Source of the DNA: Sphingobium sp. HWE2-09
GTDB taxonomy: Bacteria; Pseudomonadota; Alphaproteobacteria; Sphingomonadales; Sphingomonadaceae
Direction of reading: 5' to 3'
DNA length: 64,000 nt
Assembly: GCF_035989265.1 (NCBI RefSeq)
Contig: NZ_JAYKZX010000003.1
Location: 1,178,001-1,242,000 of the forward strand
Shown here: positions 9,855 through 18,061 of the stretch, piece after piece
How positions within the stretch are numbered: the stretch's first letter is position 1
Layout: the number at the start of each line of letters is the position of its first letter
The notes under the pieces: generated by a model
Told to the model about the DNA's origin: nothing
What the model saw: the letters and a program-made list of their open reading frames with translations, nothing else
The model's database searches: none
Position numbers and translations under genes: made by a program

Positions 9855-11417
9855 ATGTCCAAGCCTTTCACCATCACCACCGCCATTTCCTACCCCAATG
9901 GCCGTCCCCATATCGGCCATGCCTATGAAGTCATCGCCACCGATGCGATCGCCCGTTTTCAGCGGATGGCGGGTCGCGACGTGTTTTTCCAGACCGGCAC
10001 CGACGAACATGGGTTGAAGATGGACCAGGCGGCGCGCGTGCGCGGCATCGAACCGCGTGCTCTGGCCGACGAAATGGCCGCCCATTTCAAAGAGATGAGC
10101 GACAGGCTGAATATCAGCTATGACCGCTTCATCCGCACCAGCGAGCCGGATCATCACCGCGCCAGCCAAGCGATCTGGCAGGCGATGGAGGCCAATGGCG
10201 ACCTGTATCTGGGCCGTTATGAAGGCTGGTATTCGGTCCGCGACGAAGCCTTTTACGACGAGAAGGAAATCGTCGCGAGGGAAGGGGGCGTCAAGCTATC
10301 GCCACAGGGCACGCCGGTCGAATGGACGGTCGAGGAAAGCTGGTTCTTCCGCCTGTCCAACTACCAGGACCGGTTGCTGGCGCTGTATGAAAGCCAGCCC
10401 GATTTCATCCAGCCCGACAGCCGCCGCAACGAAATCCTGCGCTTCGTGGAGGGCGGGCTATCCGACCTCAGCGTATCGCGCACCAGTTTCGACTGGGGGG
10501 TGAAGGTGCCCGGCAGCGACGGCCATGTCATGTATGTGTGGGTCGACGCGCTGACCAATTATCTGACCGGCTGCGGCTATCCCGATAATGCGGAGCGGAT
10601 GGTGCGCTATTGGGCAGAGGGCGGCGATATCACGCATATCATCGGCAAGGATATCGTGCGGTTTCATACGGTTTATTGGCCGGCCTTCCTGATGAGCGCG
10701 AAGCTGCCCTTGCCGAGCCAGGTTTTCGGCCATGGCTTCCTGCTCAACCGGGGCGAAAAAATGTCGAAGTCGGTCGGCAATGTCGCCGACCCGATGGAAT
10801 TGGCGGAACGGTTCGGGGTGGACCAGTTGCGCTATTTCCTGTTGTCGGAAGTCACCTTCGGCAATGACGGCAGCTATAGTGCTGAGGCGATCGTCGCGCG
10901 CTCCAACAGCGATCTTGCCAACAGTTTCGGCAATCTGGCGCAGCGGACATTGAGCTTCATCGCCAAGAATCTGGACGGCCGCCTGCCCGAACCCGCGCCG
11001 CAGGATGTCGACAGCGACTTGCTCAAGTCGATCGCCGAAGCCGCGCAGACATTCCAGACGGCGATGGCCGATCTGGCTCCGTCCGTCGCGATCGAGGCGT
11101 GGATGCGTGCCGTCTTTGCCTGCAACGCCTATATCGATGCGCAGGCGCCCTGGGCGTTGCGCAAGACCGATCCGGCGCGGATGGAAGCGGTGCTGGCGAC
11201 GCTGTATGAAGCCATTGCCAGCCTGGCCATCATGATCCAGCCGGTGATCCCGGCTAGCGCAGCGTCGCTGCTGGATCAGATGGGCGTGGATGGCGATGGG
11301 CGCGGCTATGGCGTGATCGGCAGCGATTTCTATGCCGCCCTGCGCGCATCGGGCTTTACGCTCAGCCCGCCCAAGCCACTGTTCCCGCGCCTTGAACTCC
11401 CGGCGGAGGACGCCTGA
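9855..11417 (+). CDS. metG: Methionyl-tRNA synthetase
   Basis: Class I aminoacyl-tRNA synthetase of 520 residues. It has the HIGH-type motif (PHIGHAYE, about residues 16-23) and KMSKS at about residue 303 (GEKMSKSVGN), followed by the helical anticodon-binding domain. The cysteine zinc knuckle of some MetRS forms is absent (GWYSVRDEAFYDE), and there is no C-terminal Trbp111-like extension, so it belongs to the short type common in Alphaproteobacteria. ATG 9855 was chosen from the AGGGAAAG ribosome-binding site and the universal N-terminus. Confidence 0.97.
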   Translation: MSKPFTITTAISYPNGRPHIGHAYEVIATDAIARFQRMAGRDVFFQTGTDEHGLKMDQAARVRGIEPRALADEMAAHFKEMSDRLNISYDRFIRTSEPDHHRASQAIWQAMEANGDLYLGRYEGWYSVRDEAFYDEKEIVAREGGVKLSPQGTPVEWTVEESWFFRLSNYQDRLLALYESQPDFIQPDSRRNEILRFVEGGLSDLSVSRTSFDWGVKVPGSDGHVMYVWVDALTNYLTGCGYPDNAERMVRYWAEGGDITHIIGKDIVRFHTVYWPAFLMSAKLPLPSQVFGHGFLLNRGEKMSKSVGNVADPMELAERFGVDQLRYFLLSEVTFGNDGSYSAEAIVARSNSDLANSFGNLAQRTLSFIAKNLDGRLPEPAPQDVDSDLLKSIAEAAQTFQTAMADLAPSVAIEAWMRAVFACNAYIDAQAPWALRKTDPARMEAVLATLYEAIASLAIMIQPVIPASAASLLDQMGVDGDGRGYGVIGSDFYAALRASGFTLSPPKPLFPRLELPAEDA

Positions 11418-11421
11418 TCCC

Positions 11422-12195
11422 ATGTTGATCGACAGCCATTGCCACCTGAATTACAAAGGCTTGATCGAGGATCAGGCCAATGTGCTGGACCGGTCGCGCG
11501 CGGCGGGCGTCGACCTGATGCTCAATATCGCCACGCGCGAGAGCGAATGGGATGATGTGCTGGACACCGCCGTGCGGGAGCCGGACGTGTGGGCGACGGT
11601 CGGCATCCATCCGCATGAAGCAGATGAGCATCCCCATATCGATACCGCCAAGCTGGTCGAACGGGCAGCGCATCCGCGCGTGGTGGGGATCGGCGAAACC
11701 GGTCTCGACTATTATTACGACTATAGCGACCGGGACCGGCAGCAGAAGAGTTTCCGGTCGCATATCGTTGCCGCCCGCGAAACCGGCCTGCCGCTGATCG
11801 TCCACACCCGCGACGCGGAGGAGGACACGCTCAGCATCATGCGCGAAGAGATGCGGAAGGGGGCTTATTCCGGGGTCATCCATTGCTTCACCGCCAGCGG
11901 CGCCTTTGCCGATGCGGCGATGGACCTGGGTTTCTACATCAGTATTTCGGGCATCGTGACGTTCAAGAGCGCCAAGGATTTGCAGGAGACGGCGGCGCGG
12001 TTGCCGCTCGACCGGCTGCTGGTAGAGACGGATTCGCCCTTCCTGGCGCCGGTGCCACATCGCGGGCGGCCGTGCGAACCGGCCTTTGTCGCCGATACCG
12101 CCAGGTTCCTCGCTACCCTGCGCGGTGAAAGCATCGAGCAACTGGCGGCGGCGACATCGGCCAATTTCCGTACTCTGTTCTCGAAGGTCGCATGA
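11422..12195 (+). CDS. tatD: TatD family metal-dependent DNase
   Basis: 257-residue amidohydrolase-fold protein of the TatD/YcfH family. Metal ligands are visible: the N-terminal DSHCHL, Glu in GIGETGLDYYYD, His in VHTRDAE, His in GVIHCFTAS and Asp in VETDSPFLAP. Members are 3'-5' exonucleases implicated in DNA repair and turnover. It starts 4 bp after metG and its stop overlaps the next gene, as in many alphaproteobacterial metG-tatD operons. Confidence 0.93.
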   Translation: MLIDSHCHLNYKGLIEDQANVLDRSRAAGVDLMLNIATRESEWDDVLDTAVREPDVWATVGIHPHEADEHPHIDTAKLVERAAHPRVVGIGETGLDYYYDYSDRDRQQKSFRSHIVAARETGLPLIVHTRDAEEDTLSIMREEMRKGAYSGVIHCFTASGAFADAAMDLGFYISISGIVTFKSAKDLQETAARLPLDRLLVETDSPFLAPVPHRGRPCEPAFVADTARFLATLRGESIEQLAAATSANFRTLFSKVA

Positions 12196-12983
12196 GCCTG
12201 AAACTTACGATCCTGGGCAGCGGCACATCGTCCGGCGTGCCCCGGATCGGCAATGACTGGGGCACATGCGATCCGGCCGAACCGAAGAACCGGCGGACGC
12301 GCGTGTCGATATTGGTCGAAAGCCCGACGACCCGGATATTGGTCGATACCTCGCCGGATATGCGGGCGCAGCTGCTGGCGGCGGATGTGGTCCAGATCGA
12401 CGCGATATTGTGGACCCACGATCATGCCGACCATAGCCATGGCATCGATGATGTCCGGCAACTTTTCCACCATCGCCGCAGCCCCGTGCCCGGCTACGCG
12501 CGGGCGCAGACGCTCAAGCTGCTGACCCAGCGCTTCAGCTATGCGTTCGAAGGGCGCAATGGCTATCATCCTACCGTGGACGCGCATGTCCTGCCCGATG
12601 CGCTGCGGATCGGCGACATCGACATTGCCTGTGTCGATCAGCCGCATGGCGATATTTTTTCGACCGGGTTCCGCTTCACCCATGGTGGACGATCCGTCGG
12701 TTATGCCACTGATTTCCATGCGCTGACCCCCGACATGCTGGCGCTGTATGCCGGGCTGGACGTCTGGGTAGTGGACGCCCTGCGGGAGGCACCGCATCCG
12801 ACCCATCCGCATCTGGCGCTGACGCTGGAGGGCGTGGCGGCGACCCGGCCCGGGCGCGCCATCCTGACCCATATGGACCAGAGCATGGATTATGCGCGCC
12901 TGTGCAGCACCCTCCCCAAGGGCGTGGAACCGGGCTATGACTGTCTGGTGGTGGAATTGGATATGAACGAGCAGGGGGCTTGA
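12192..12983 (+). CDS. MBL-fold metallohydrolase (PhnP-like)
   Basis: 263-residue metallo-beta-lactamase-fold hydrolase. Signature features are the opening LTILGSGTSSGVPRIG, the metal-binding HDHADH (in WTHDHADHSHGIDD), a later Asp in YATDFHAL and a terminal His in ILTHMDQSMD. The N-terminal pattern and length resemble the PhnP cyclic phosphodiesterase group, but no phosphonate genes are nearby, so the substrate is unknown. ATGA overlap with tatD; an MBL protein in this position is common after tatD. Confidence 0.87.
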   Translation: MSLKLTILGSGTSSGVPRIGNDWGTCDPAEPKNRRTRVSILVESPTTRILVDTSPDMRAQLLAADVVQIDAILWTHDHADHSHGIDDVRQLFHHRRSPVPGYARAQTLKLLTQRFSYAFEGRNGYHPTVDAHVLPDALRIGDIDIACVDQPHGDIFSTGFRFTHGGRSVGYATDFHALTPDMLALYAGLDVWVVDALREAPHPTHPHLALTLEGVAATRPGRAILTHMDQSMDYARLCSTLPKGVEPGYDCLVVELDMNEQGA

Positions 12984-13612
12984 TGGACGGCACGGATCAG
13001 GCGGCATCGACCATCTGGTATGTGCTGGCGCTTGTGCTCGTGGGGTCTGCATTGATCGGTCGGCGACTGGCTTGGGGCAGCGTGCTGCGGATGGCGTTGC
13101 TGTGGGTGGCGATCTTCGTCGGGTTGCTGGCGTTGTTTACGTTCGCGCAGCGGCAGGGGTTTTTGACCGGGCGTTGGGCGGAGCAGGGGGATGTTGCAAC
13201 GCCGGAAGATACGCCCGCTGCGCTGCCAGCGGCTCGCGCTGAAGGACAGACGCTGCGTATCCCGGTGGCGCGGGACGGCCATTATTGGGTGGAGGCGACG
13301 ATCAACGGCACGCCCGCCCGCTTCCTGATCGACAGCGGCGCAACGATCACGGCCTTGTCGGCCAACACGGCGCGCGCGGTTGGCCTCAACTATGATGTCG
13401 GCGAACCGGGCGTCGTCATGACGACCGCCAATGGCAAGGTGGAGGCGAAGCGATCCAGCATCGCCGCGCTGCGCATCGGGCCGATCACGGCCAGCGACCT
13501 GCCGGTCGTCGTCTCACCCGCTTTTGGAGAGGTCAATGTGATCGGTATGAACATGCTGTCTCGATTGAAAAGCTGGGGCGTGCAGGATGGCGCGATGGTG
13601 CTGACGCCATGA
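12983..13612 (+). CDS. Membrane-anchored retropepsin-like aspartic protease (TIGR02281 type)
   Basis: 209 residues. Two predicted N-terminal membrane helices (about 10-30 and 38-55) precede a retropepsin-like domain with the active-site triad motif FLIDSGATITALS and the hydrophobic flap region NVIGMNMLSRLKSW. Proteins of this group are presumed homodimeric proteases exposed to the periplasm; their substrates are generally unknown. ATG 12983 shares a base with the preceding stop (TGATG). The stop overlaps the MFS gene's ATG, so the gene is in the same operon. Confidence 0.82.
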   Translation: MDGTDQAASTIWYVLALVLVGSALIGRRLAWGSVLRMALLWVAIFVGLLALFTFAQRQGFLTGRWAEQGDVATPEDTPAALPAARAEGQTLRIPVARDGHYWVEATINGTPARFLIDSGATITALSANTARAVGLNYDVGEPGVVMTTANGKVEAKRSSIAALRIGPITASDLPVVVSPAFGEVNVIGMNMLSRLKSWGVQDGAMVLTP

Positions 13613-14901
13613 CCGAAGGCACGGCACCGACCCAGGCCCAACGGCTCAAGGCCATTATCGGCGGGTCCACCGGCAATCTGGTCGAATGGTATGACTGGTA
13701 TGCCTATTCCGCCTTCACCCTCTATTTCGCGCCGCATTTCTTTCCGAGCGAGGATCGCACCGCGCAATTGCTGAGCGCTGCGGGCATCTTTGCGGTCGGC
13801 TTCCTGATGCGGCCGATCGGCGCTTGGCTGATGGGGGTCTATGCCGATCGCCATGGGCGTAAGAGCGGGCTGACGCTGTCGGTCGCGCTGATGTGCGCGG
13901 GGTCGCTGCTGATCGCGGTGACGCCGGGCTATGAGACGATCGGCGTGGCGGCGCCCACGCTGTTGGTGCTGGCCCGGTTGATGCAGGGGCTGTCGATCGG
14001 CGGCGAATATGGCGCGAGCGCGACATACCTGTCGGAAATGGCGGGCAAGAACAGGCGCGGCTTCTTTTCCAGCTTTCAATATGTGACGTTGATCGCCGGT
14101 CAGTTGGTGGCGATCTGCGTGCTGCTACTGTTGCAAGCGACGCTGAGCGAGGCGCAGCTGGATGCCTGGGGCTGGCGCATTCCCTTCTTCATCGGCGGGG
14201 CGCTGGCGATCATCGTCTTCTGGTTGCGGCGGGGACTGGCGGAGACGCAGAGCTTTACGGTGGCGAAGGCGGCGGGCGCGCCGAAATCGGGCTTTGTCGA
14301 ACTGGTCACCAAGCATCCACGCGAAACGCTGACGGTAATGCTGCTGACGGCGGGCGGAACGATCGCCTTTTACGCCTACAGCATCTACATGCAGAAATTC
14401 TTGGTGAATACCAGCGGGTTGAGCCGGGAAGTCGCATCGCAGATCAACGCGGCGACGCTGTTCGCCTTCATGCTGTTGCAGCCGGTCGCGGGCGCGCTGT
14501 CCGACCGGATCGGGCGCAAGCCGCTGATGATCGGCTTTGGCGTGATGGGCGTGCTATGCACCTATCCGATCTTCGCGACGCTGGCCGTCACCAAGGATCC
14601 ACTGGTTGCGGGCTTGCTGGTGATGGCGGGACTGATCATCGTCACCGGCTATACGTCGATCAACGCGGTGGTGAAGGCGGAACTGTTTCCCGCGCATATC
14701 CGGGCGCTGGGCGTGGCGCTGCCTTATGCGCTGGCGAACACGATGTTTGGCGGAACCGCAGAGTTTGTGGCGTTGTGGTTCAAGCAGGCCGGGATGGAAC
14801 CGGCATTTTACATCTATGTCACGGTGATGATCGCCATATCGCTGATCGTCTATGTGAAGATGCGCGACACGGCGGTGCATAGCCAGATCCGGGAGGATTG
14901 A
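13609..14901 (+). CDS. MFS transporter, metabolite:H+ symporter type (KgtP-like)
   Basis: 430-residue major facilitator with about twelve hydrophobic segments. The opening GNLVEWYDWYAYSAFTLYF and the loop motif GVYADRHGRKSG place it in the metabolite:H+ symporter family that takes up dicarboxylates such as alpha-ketoglutarate, and osmolytes. A second half-motif is GALSDRIGRKP. The exact substrate cannot be read from the sequence. It is the last gene of the + strand run before the putative dif site. Confidence 0.87.
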   Translation: MTEGTAPTQAQRLKAIIGGSTGNLVEWYDWYAYSAFTLYFAPHFFPSEDRTAQLLSAAGIFAVGFLMRPIGAWLMGVYADRHGRKSGLTLSVALMCAGSLLIAVTPGYETIGVAAPTLLVLARLMQGLSIGGEYGASATYLSEMAGKNRRGFFSSFQYVTLIAGQLVAICVLLLLQATLSEAQLDAWGWRIPFFIGGALAIIVFWLRRGLAETQSFTVAKAAGAPKSGFVELVTKHPRETLTVMLLTAGGTIAFYAYSIYMQKFLVNTSGLSREVASQINAATLFAFMLLQPVAGALSDRIGRKPLMIGFGVMGVLCTYPIFATLAVTKDPLVAGLLVMAGLIIVTGYTSINAVVKAELFPAHIRALGVALPYALANTMFGGTAEFVALWFKQAGMEPAFYIYVTVMIAISLIVYVKMRDTAVHSQIRED

Positions 14902-14956
14902 GCGCATGCGTGCGACAGCGAGTTGGACAGTTGCTCGCAGTTTCAACTCTGGCTCT

Positions 14957-14984
14957 ATTTAACATAAGATATATTATCGTACTT
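14957..14984. other. Putative dif site (XerC/XerD chromosome dimer resolution)
   Basis: A 28-bp AT-rich element in the 171-bp gap between the MFS gene and mazG. The left arm ATTTAACATAA (14957-14967) is identical to the reverse complement of the E. coli XerD-binding arm. It is followed by a 6-bp spacer GATATA and an 11-bp arm TTATCGTACTT whose inner TTAT matches the conserved inner part of XerC arms. Gene orientation and strand composition switch at this point, as expected at a terminus. The outer XerC arm diverges from E. coli, which is normal between phyla. Confidence 0.75.
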
Positions 14985-15072
14985 ATGGTGATGCGGGGGT
15001 GACGGGACGTCTGGTCATCCTCCGTGACACGCTCTATCGGCGGTGACATCCCTAATTAGAGTCTATCGCACC

Positions 15073-15858
15073 ATGCCCAACGCCAGTCCCGCCGATATCA
15101 TGCCGCTTGCCGACGTCATGGCGTGGCTGCGCGATCCTGACAGCGGATGCCCGTGGGACATCGAACAGGATTTCGCGTCGATCGCGCCTTATACGATCGA
15201 GGAAGCCTATGAAGTCGCCGACGCCATCGAGCGTCATGACATGGACGCCCTGCGCGACGAACTCGGCGATCTGCTGCTGCAAGTGGCGTTCCATAGCCGG
15301 ATCGCGGAACAGGCGGGGCATTTTGCGCTGCAGGATGTGATCGACGCGATCACGCAGAAGATGATCCGGCGCCATCCCCATGTCTTTGGCGACAATACGC
15401 GGCGTGAGGACGGGCACGCCCAATGGGAGATGATCAAGGCGGCCGAGCGCGCCGAGAAAGACCCCGATCCTAGCGCACTGGCTGGTGTCGCGATCGCCCT
15501 GCCCGCATTGCTGCGCGCCGAAAAATTGCAGAACAGGGCGGCACGAACCGGCTTCGACTGGCCCGATACGGTGGGCGTATTCGACAAGATCGCCGAGGAA
15601 GTGGCTGAGGTGCAGGCGGCGCGGACGCAGGACGAGCGCGAGGAAGAGGTTGGCGACCTTTTGTTCGTGGTGGTCAACCTCGCACGCCATCTGAAGGTCG
15701 ATCCGGAAACGGCGCTGCGTAAAGCCAATGCCAAGTTTGACCGACGGTTTCGGGCGATGGAGGATATGGCTGGGGAGGCGTTTGTGGGCTTGCCGCTGGA
15801 AGACAAGGAAGCGCTTTGGCAGCGGGCGAAGCAGCGGGAAAAATCGGTTCAGGGATGA
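15073..15858 (+). CDS. mazG: Nucleoside triphosphate pyrophosphohydrolase MazG
   Basis: 261-residue tandem-type MazG that hydrolyses noncanonical or excess NTPs to NMP and pyrophosphate. The metal-binding EExxE...ExxD signature appears in the first repeat (TIEEAYEVADAIE ... DELGDLLLQVAFH) and again in the second (EEVAEVQAAR ... EEEVGDLLFVVVNLARH). ATG 15073 gives the conserved LADVMAWLRDPDSGCPWD opening; the upstream in-frame start at 15043 is not needed. It converges on hflX. Confidence 0.94.
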   Translation: MPNASPADIMPLADVMAWLRDPDSGCPWDIEQDFASIAPYTIEEAYEVADAIERHDMDALRDELGDLLLQVAFHSRIAEQAGHFALQDVIDAITQKMIRRHPHVFGDNTRREDGHAQWEMIKAAERAEKDPDPSALAGVAIALPALLRAEKLQNRAARTGFDWPDTVGVFDKIAEEVAEVQAARTQDEREEEVGDLLFVVVNLARHLKVDPETALRKANAKFDRRFRAMEDMAGEAFVGLPLEDKEALWQRAKQREKSVQG

Positions 15859-15894
15859 CGGTGGCGCGAGGGCCGGGAGCAGTTCATAGCTTAG

Positions 15895-15923
15895 GGCTGG
15901 ACCCCGGCCTTCGCCGGGGAACC
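15895..15923. repeat. Dispersed palindromic repeat, CCCCGGC family
   Basis: Hairpin with perfect 7-bp arms CCCCGGC / GCCGGGG and a CTTC loop at 15902-15919, flanked by GGCTGGA and AACC. The same core, inverted, occurs in the leader of gspH (41302-41319), so this is one family of a dispersed element. Here it lies between the convergent genes mazG and hflX, where it could act as a bidirectional terminator. Confidence 0.75.
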
Positions 15924-15934
15924 GTGCGAATAGC

Positions 15935-17269
15935 TTATTCCGACCCCCGCTTGGAATAGCGCGCGAAGGCGGCGTCGGACAGGCGCACGTCGACGCGGCT
16001 TTCTTCGGCTTCGACGCTGTTCGACAGCACTTCGCCATGTTCGTGCAGCCAGGCCATCGTCGCGCCGTCGGAGACAGGAATGCGCAGGCCATAGACTTTC
16101 GCACCACGGGTCATGCGGTCGCTGATCACGCGTTGGAGCGTATCGACCCCCTCCCCGGTCAGCGCCGACAGGATCACCACATCGTCGCGACGCGCGGCGG
16201 TTTCCTGAGCCAGCGCGGCATCCTCTTCGCTCAGCAGGTCGAGCTTGTTCCAGGCCTCCAGGATCGGCGGCGCAGGCGGTTCCCCTTCCCTGCGTTCCAG
16301 CGCGGCTTCGCCTGCCACGCCGAGTTCGCCCAGCACGTCGAGCACATCGTCGCGCTGTGCATCGCTATCGGGATGCGCGATGTCGCGGACATGGACGATG
16401 AGGTCGGCGGACAGCACTTCCTCTAGCGTCGCGCGAAACGCCGCGATCAACTGGGTGGGCAAATCGGAAACGAAGCCGACCGTGTCGGACAGGATCGCCT
16501 TGTCCAGGCCCGGTAGCGCGATCTGGCGCATGGTAGGATCGAGCGTGGCGAACAGCAGATCTTCCGCCATGACGTCAGCACCGGTCATCCGATTGAAAAG
16601 CGTCGATTTTCCGGCGTTGGTGTAGCCGACCAGCGCGATCACCGGCCAGGGTGCGCGCTGCCGCCGGGCGCGGTGCAGGCCGCGGGTGCGGGTGACCTGA
16701 TCCAGTTCCTTGCGGATCTTTGCCATGCGATCGCGGATCATGCGGCGATCCGCCTCAATCTGGGTCTCGCCAGGACCGCCAAGGAAGCCGAAGCCGCCCC
16801 GCTGCCGCTCCAGATGGGTCCAACTGCGTACCAGTCGGCCAGCCTGATAATCGAGATGGGCGAGTTCGACCTGAAGGCGGCCTTCATTGGTGGCGGCGCG
16901 TTCGCCGAAGATTTCCAGGATCAACCCGGTCCGGTCGATGACCTTGGCCTCACACGCCTTTTCCAGATTGCTTTGCTGGACCGGCGACAGGCTATTGTCG
17001 ATGATGATCAGTTCGGCCTCTTCCTGCCGGGCGAGGGTAGCGATCTGTTCCACCTGCCCGCTGCCGAACAGCGTCGCAGGCTTGCGGTCGCGGACGCGGA
17101 AGGCCTGGGCGGCGCATACGTCGATGCCGATGGCAAGTGCCAGGCCGCGCGCTTCTTCCAGCCGGGCGTCGCTGTCGCGGCGGTCGCCTCCATGAGTTTC
17201 GGCATGGATGACGACGGCGCGTGCGCCGTGCGCCACTTCATCTTCGGAATCGCGGTTGAATATGGCCAT
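15935..17269 (-). CDS. hflX: GTPase HflX
   Basis: Ribosome-associated GTPase of 444 residues that splits stalled 70S ribosomes under stress. The HflX-specific glycine-rich segment GGFGFLGGPGETQIEADRR precedes the G domain with G1 GYTNAGKST, G3 DTVGFVSDLP and NKLD. It lies downstream of hfq on the same strand, the classical hfq-hflX pair, but with a 123-bp spacer containing a degenerate palindromic repeat. Start ATG at 17269. Confidence 0.96.
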   Translation of the reverse strand: MAIFNRDSEDEVAHGARAVVIHAETHGGDRRDSDARLEEARGLALAIGIDVCAAQAFRVRDRKPATLFGSGQVEQIATLARQEEAELIIIDNSLSPVQQSNLEKACEAKVIDRTGLILEIFGERAATNEGRLQVELAHLDYQAGRLVRSWTHLERQRGGFGFLGGPGETQIEADRRMIRDRMAKIRKELDQVTRTRGLHRARRQRAPWPVIALVGYTNAGKSTLFNRMTGADVMAEDLLFATLDPTMRQIALPGLDKAILSDTVGFVSDLPTQLIAAFRATLEEVLSADLIVHVRDIAHPDSDAQRDDVLDVLGELGVAGEAALERREGEPPAPPILEAWNKLDLLSEEDAALAQETAARRDDVVILSALTGEGVDTLQRVISDRMTRGAKVYGLRIPVSDGATMAWLHEHGEVLSNSVEAEESRVDVRLSDAAFARYSKRGSE

Positions 17270-17338
17270 GGCACTATAACGCCTTAAAATGCAGCATGCT
17301 CCCGAACGGGCGGAAGCCCAGCGCCGACATGGCGACTG

Positions 17339-17363
17339 GACTCCGGCCTGCGCGGGAGCATGG
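17339..17363. repeat. Degenerate palindromic repeat in the hfq-hflX spacer
   Basis: The segment CTCCGGCCTGCGCGGGAGCA resembles half of the perfect 26-bp palindromic element found in gspI (TTCCCGCCTGCGCGGGAAC), with several substitutions. It is the clearest structure in the 123-bp gap between hfq and hflX and may uncouple expression of the two genes. Confidence 0.5.
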
Positions 17364-17392
17364 CGATGCTATTCGATCAGACAGGAATGCGA

Positions 17393-17875
17393 TCAATCGT
17401 CCTGTTCGTTTTCGCCCGAAAGGTCGAGCGCGTGCAGCGGCTGGACCGTCGAAATGGCGTGCTTATACACCAGCTGCACCATGCCATCGCGTTCCAGCAG
17501 CATGCAGAAGAGGTCGAAGGCGGCGATTTCGCCCTGGAGCATGACGCCGTTCACCAGGAACATCGTCACCGGGCTGCCGGATTTGCGGACGGCCGAGAGG
17601 AAGATTTCCTGCAGCAGCTTGCCCTTGCCATTGCCATCGCTGGCCTTGCGCAGGTCAGTGAGGTCCATCGACTGGGCCGGCATGACCGTCGAAATCGCAT
17701 GCTTATAGACCAGCTGCGACTGGCCGTCGCGGCGCAGCAGCACGGAAAAATTATCGAACCAGGTGATGATGCCCTGCAACTTCACGCCCTTGACCAGGAA
17801 CATGGTCACCGGGGTCTTGGTCTTGCGCAGGCTGTTGAGGAAGATATCCTGAAGGTTGTTCACTTTGTCGGCCAT
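17393..17875 (-). CDS. hfq: Tandem double-domain RNA chaperone Hfq
   Basis: 160 residues containing two complete Hfq Sm domains in one chain instead of the usual single domain of about 80-100. Domain 1 spans residues 7-66 ([34 protein letters not shown]), domain 2 residues 87-146 ([35 protein letters not shown]), joined by a 20-residue linker. Proximal-face residues (Gln in LQ, the YKHA motif) are kept in both, and Phe replaces the distal-face Tyr in both. The rim is basic in domain 1 and less so in domain 2. A trimer would rebuild the six-fold ring. Position ntrX-hfq-hflX is classical for Alphaproteobacteria. Confidence 0.97.
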   Translation of the reverse strand: MADKVNNLQDIFLNSLRKTKTPVTMFLVKGVKLQGIITWFDNFSVLLRRDGQSQLVYKHAISTVMPAQSMDLTDLRKASDGNGKGKLLQEIFLSAVRKSGSPVTMFLVNGVMLQGEIAAFDLFCMLLERDGMVQLVYKHAISTVQPLHALDLSGENEQDD

Positions 17876-17921
17876 GGTCGTCGCCAGTCCTTTATTCTTG
17901 GCGGGACGTTACCCGCTCTCG

Positions 17922-17965
17922 CACCCTTAAGCAGGGTGTCTTGCCTGTTCCCGCCTGTCGGGAAC
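17922..17965. other. Two adjacent hairpins in the ntrX-hfq gap
   Basis: Two short inverted repeats lie in the 186-bp gap between ntrX and hfq: CACCCT / AGGGTG (17922-17938, 5-nt loop) and GTTCCCG / CGGGAAC (17947-17965, 5-nt loop). No T tract follows either. They may end ntrX transcription or structure the hfq 5' leader. Confidence 0.45.
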
Positions 17966-18061
17966 TACCTTGATCCTATCGCAATTGCGAAGGGGCGTCC
18001 ATGGCGCAGATGCGCTTTGGCAAAAGTTCGGCAATCCTTTGGCTGCAACGCCCCGCTTGCC

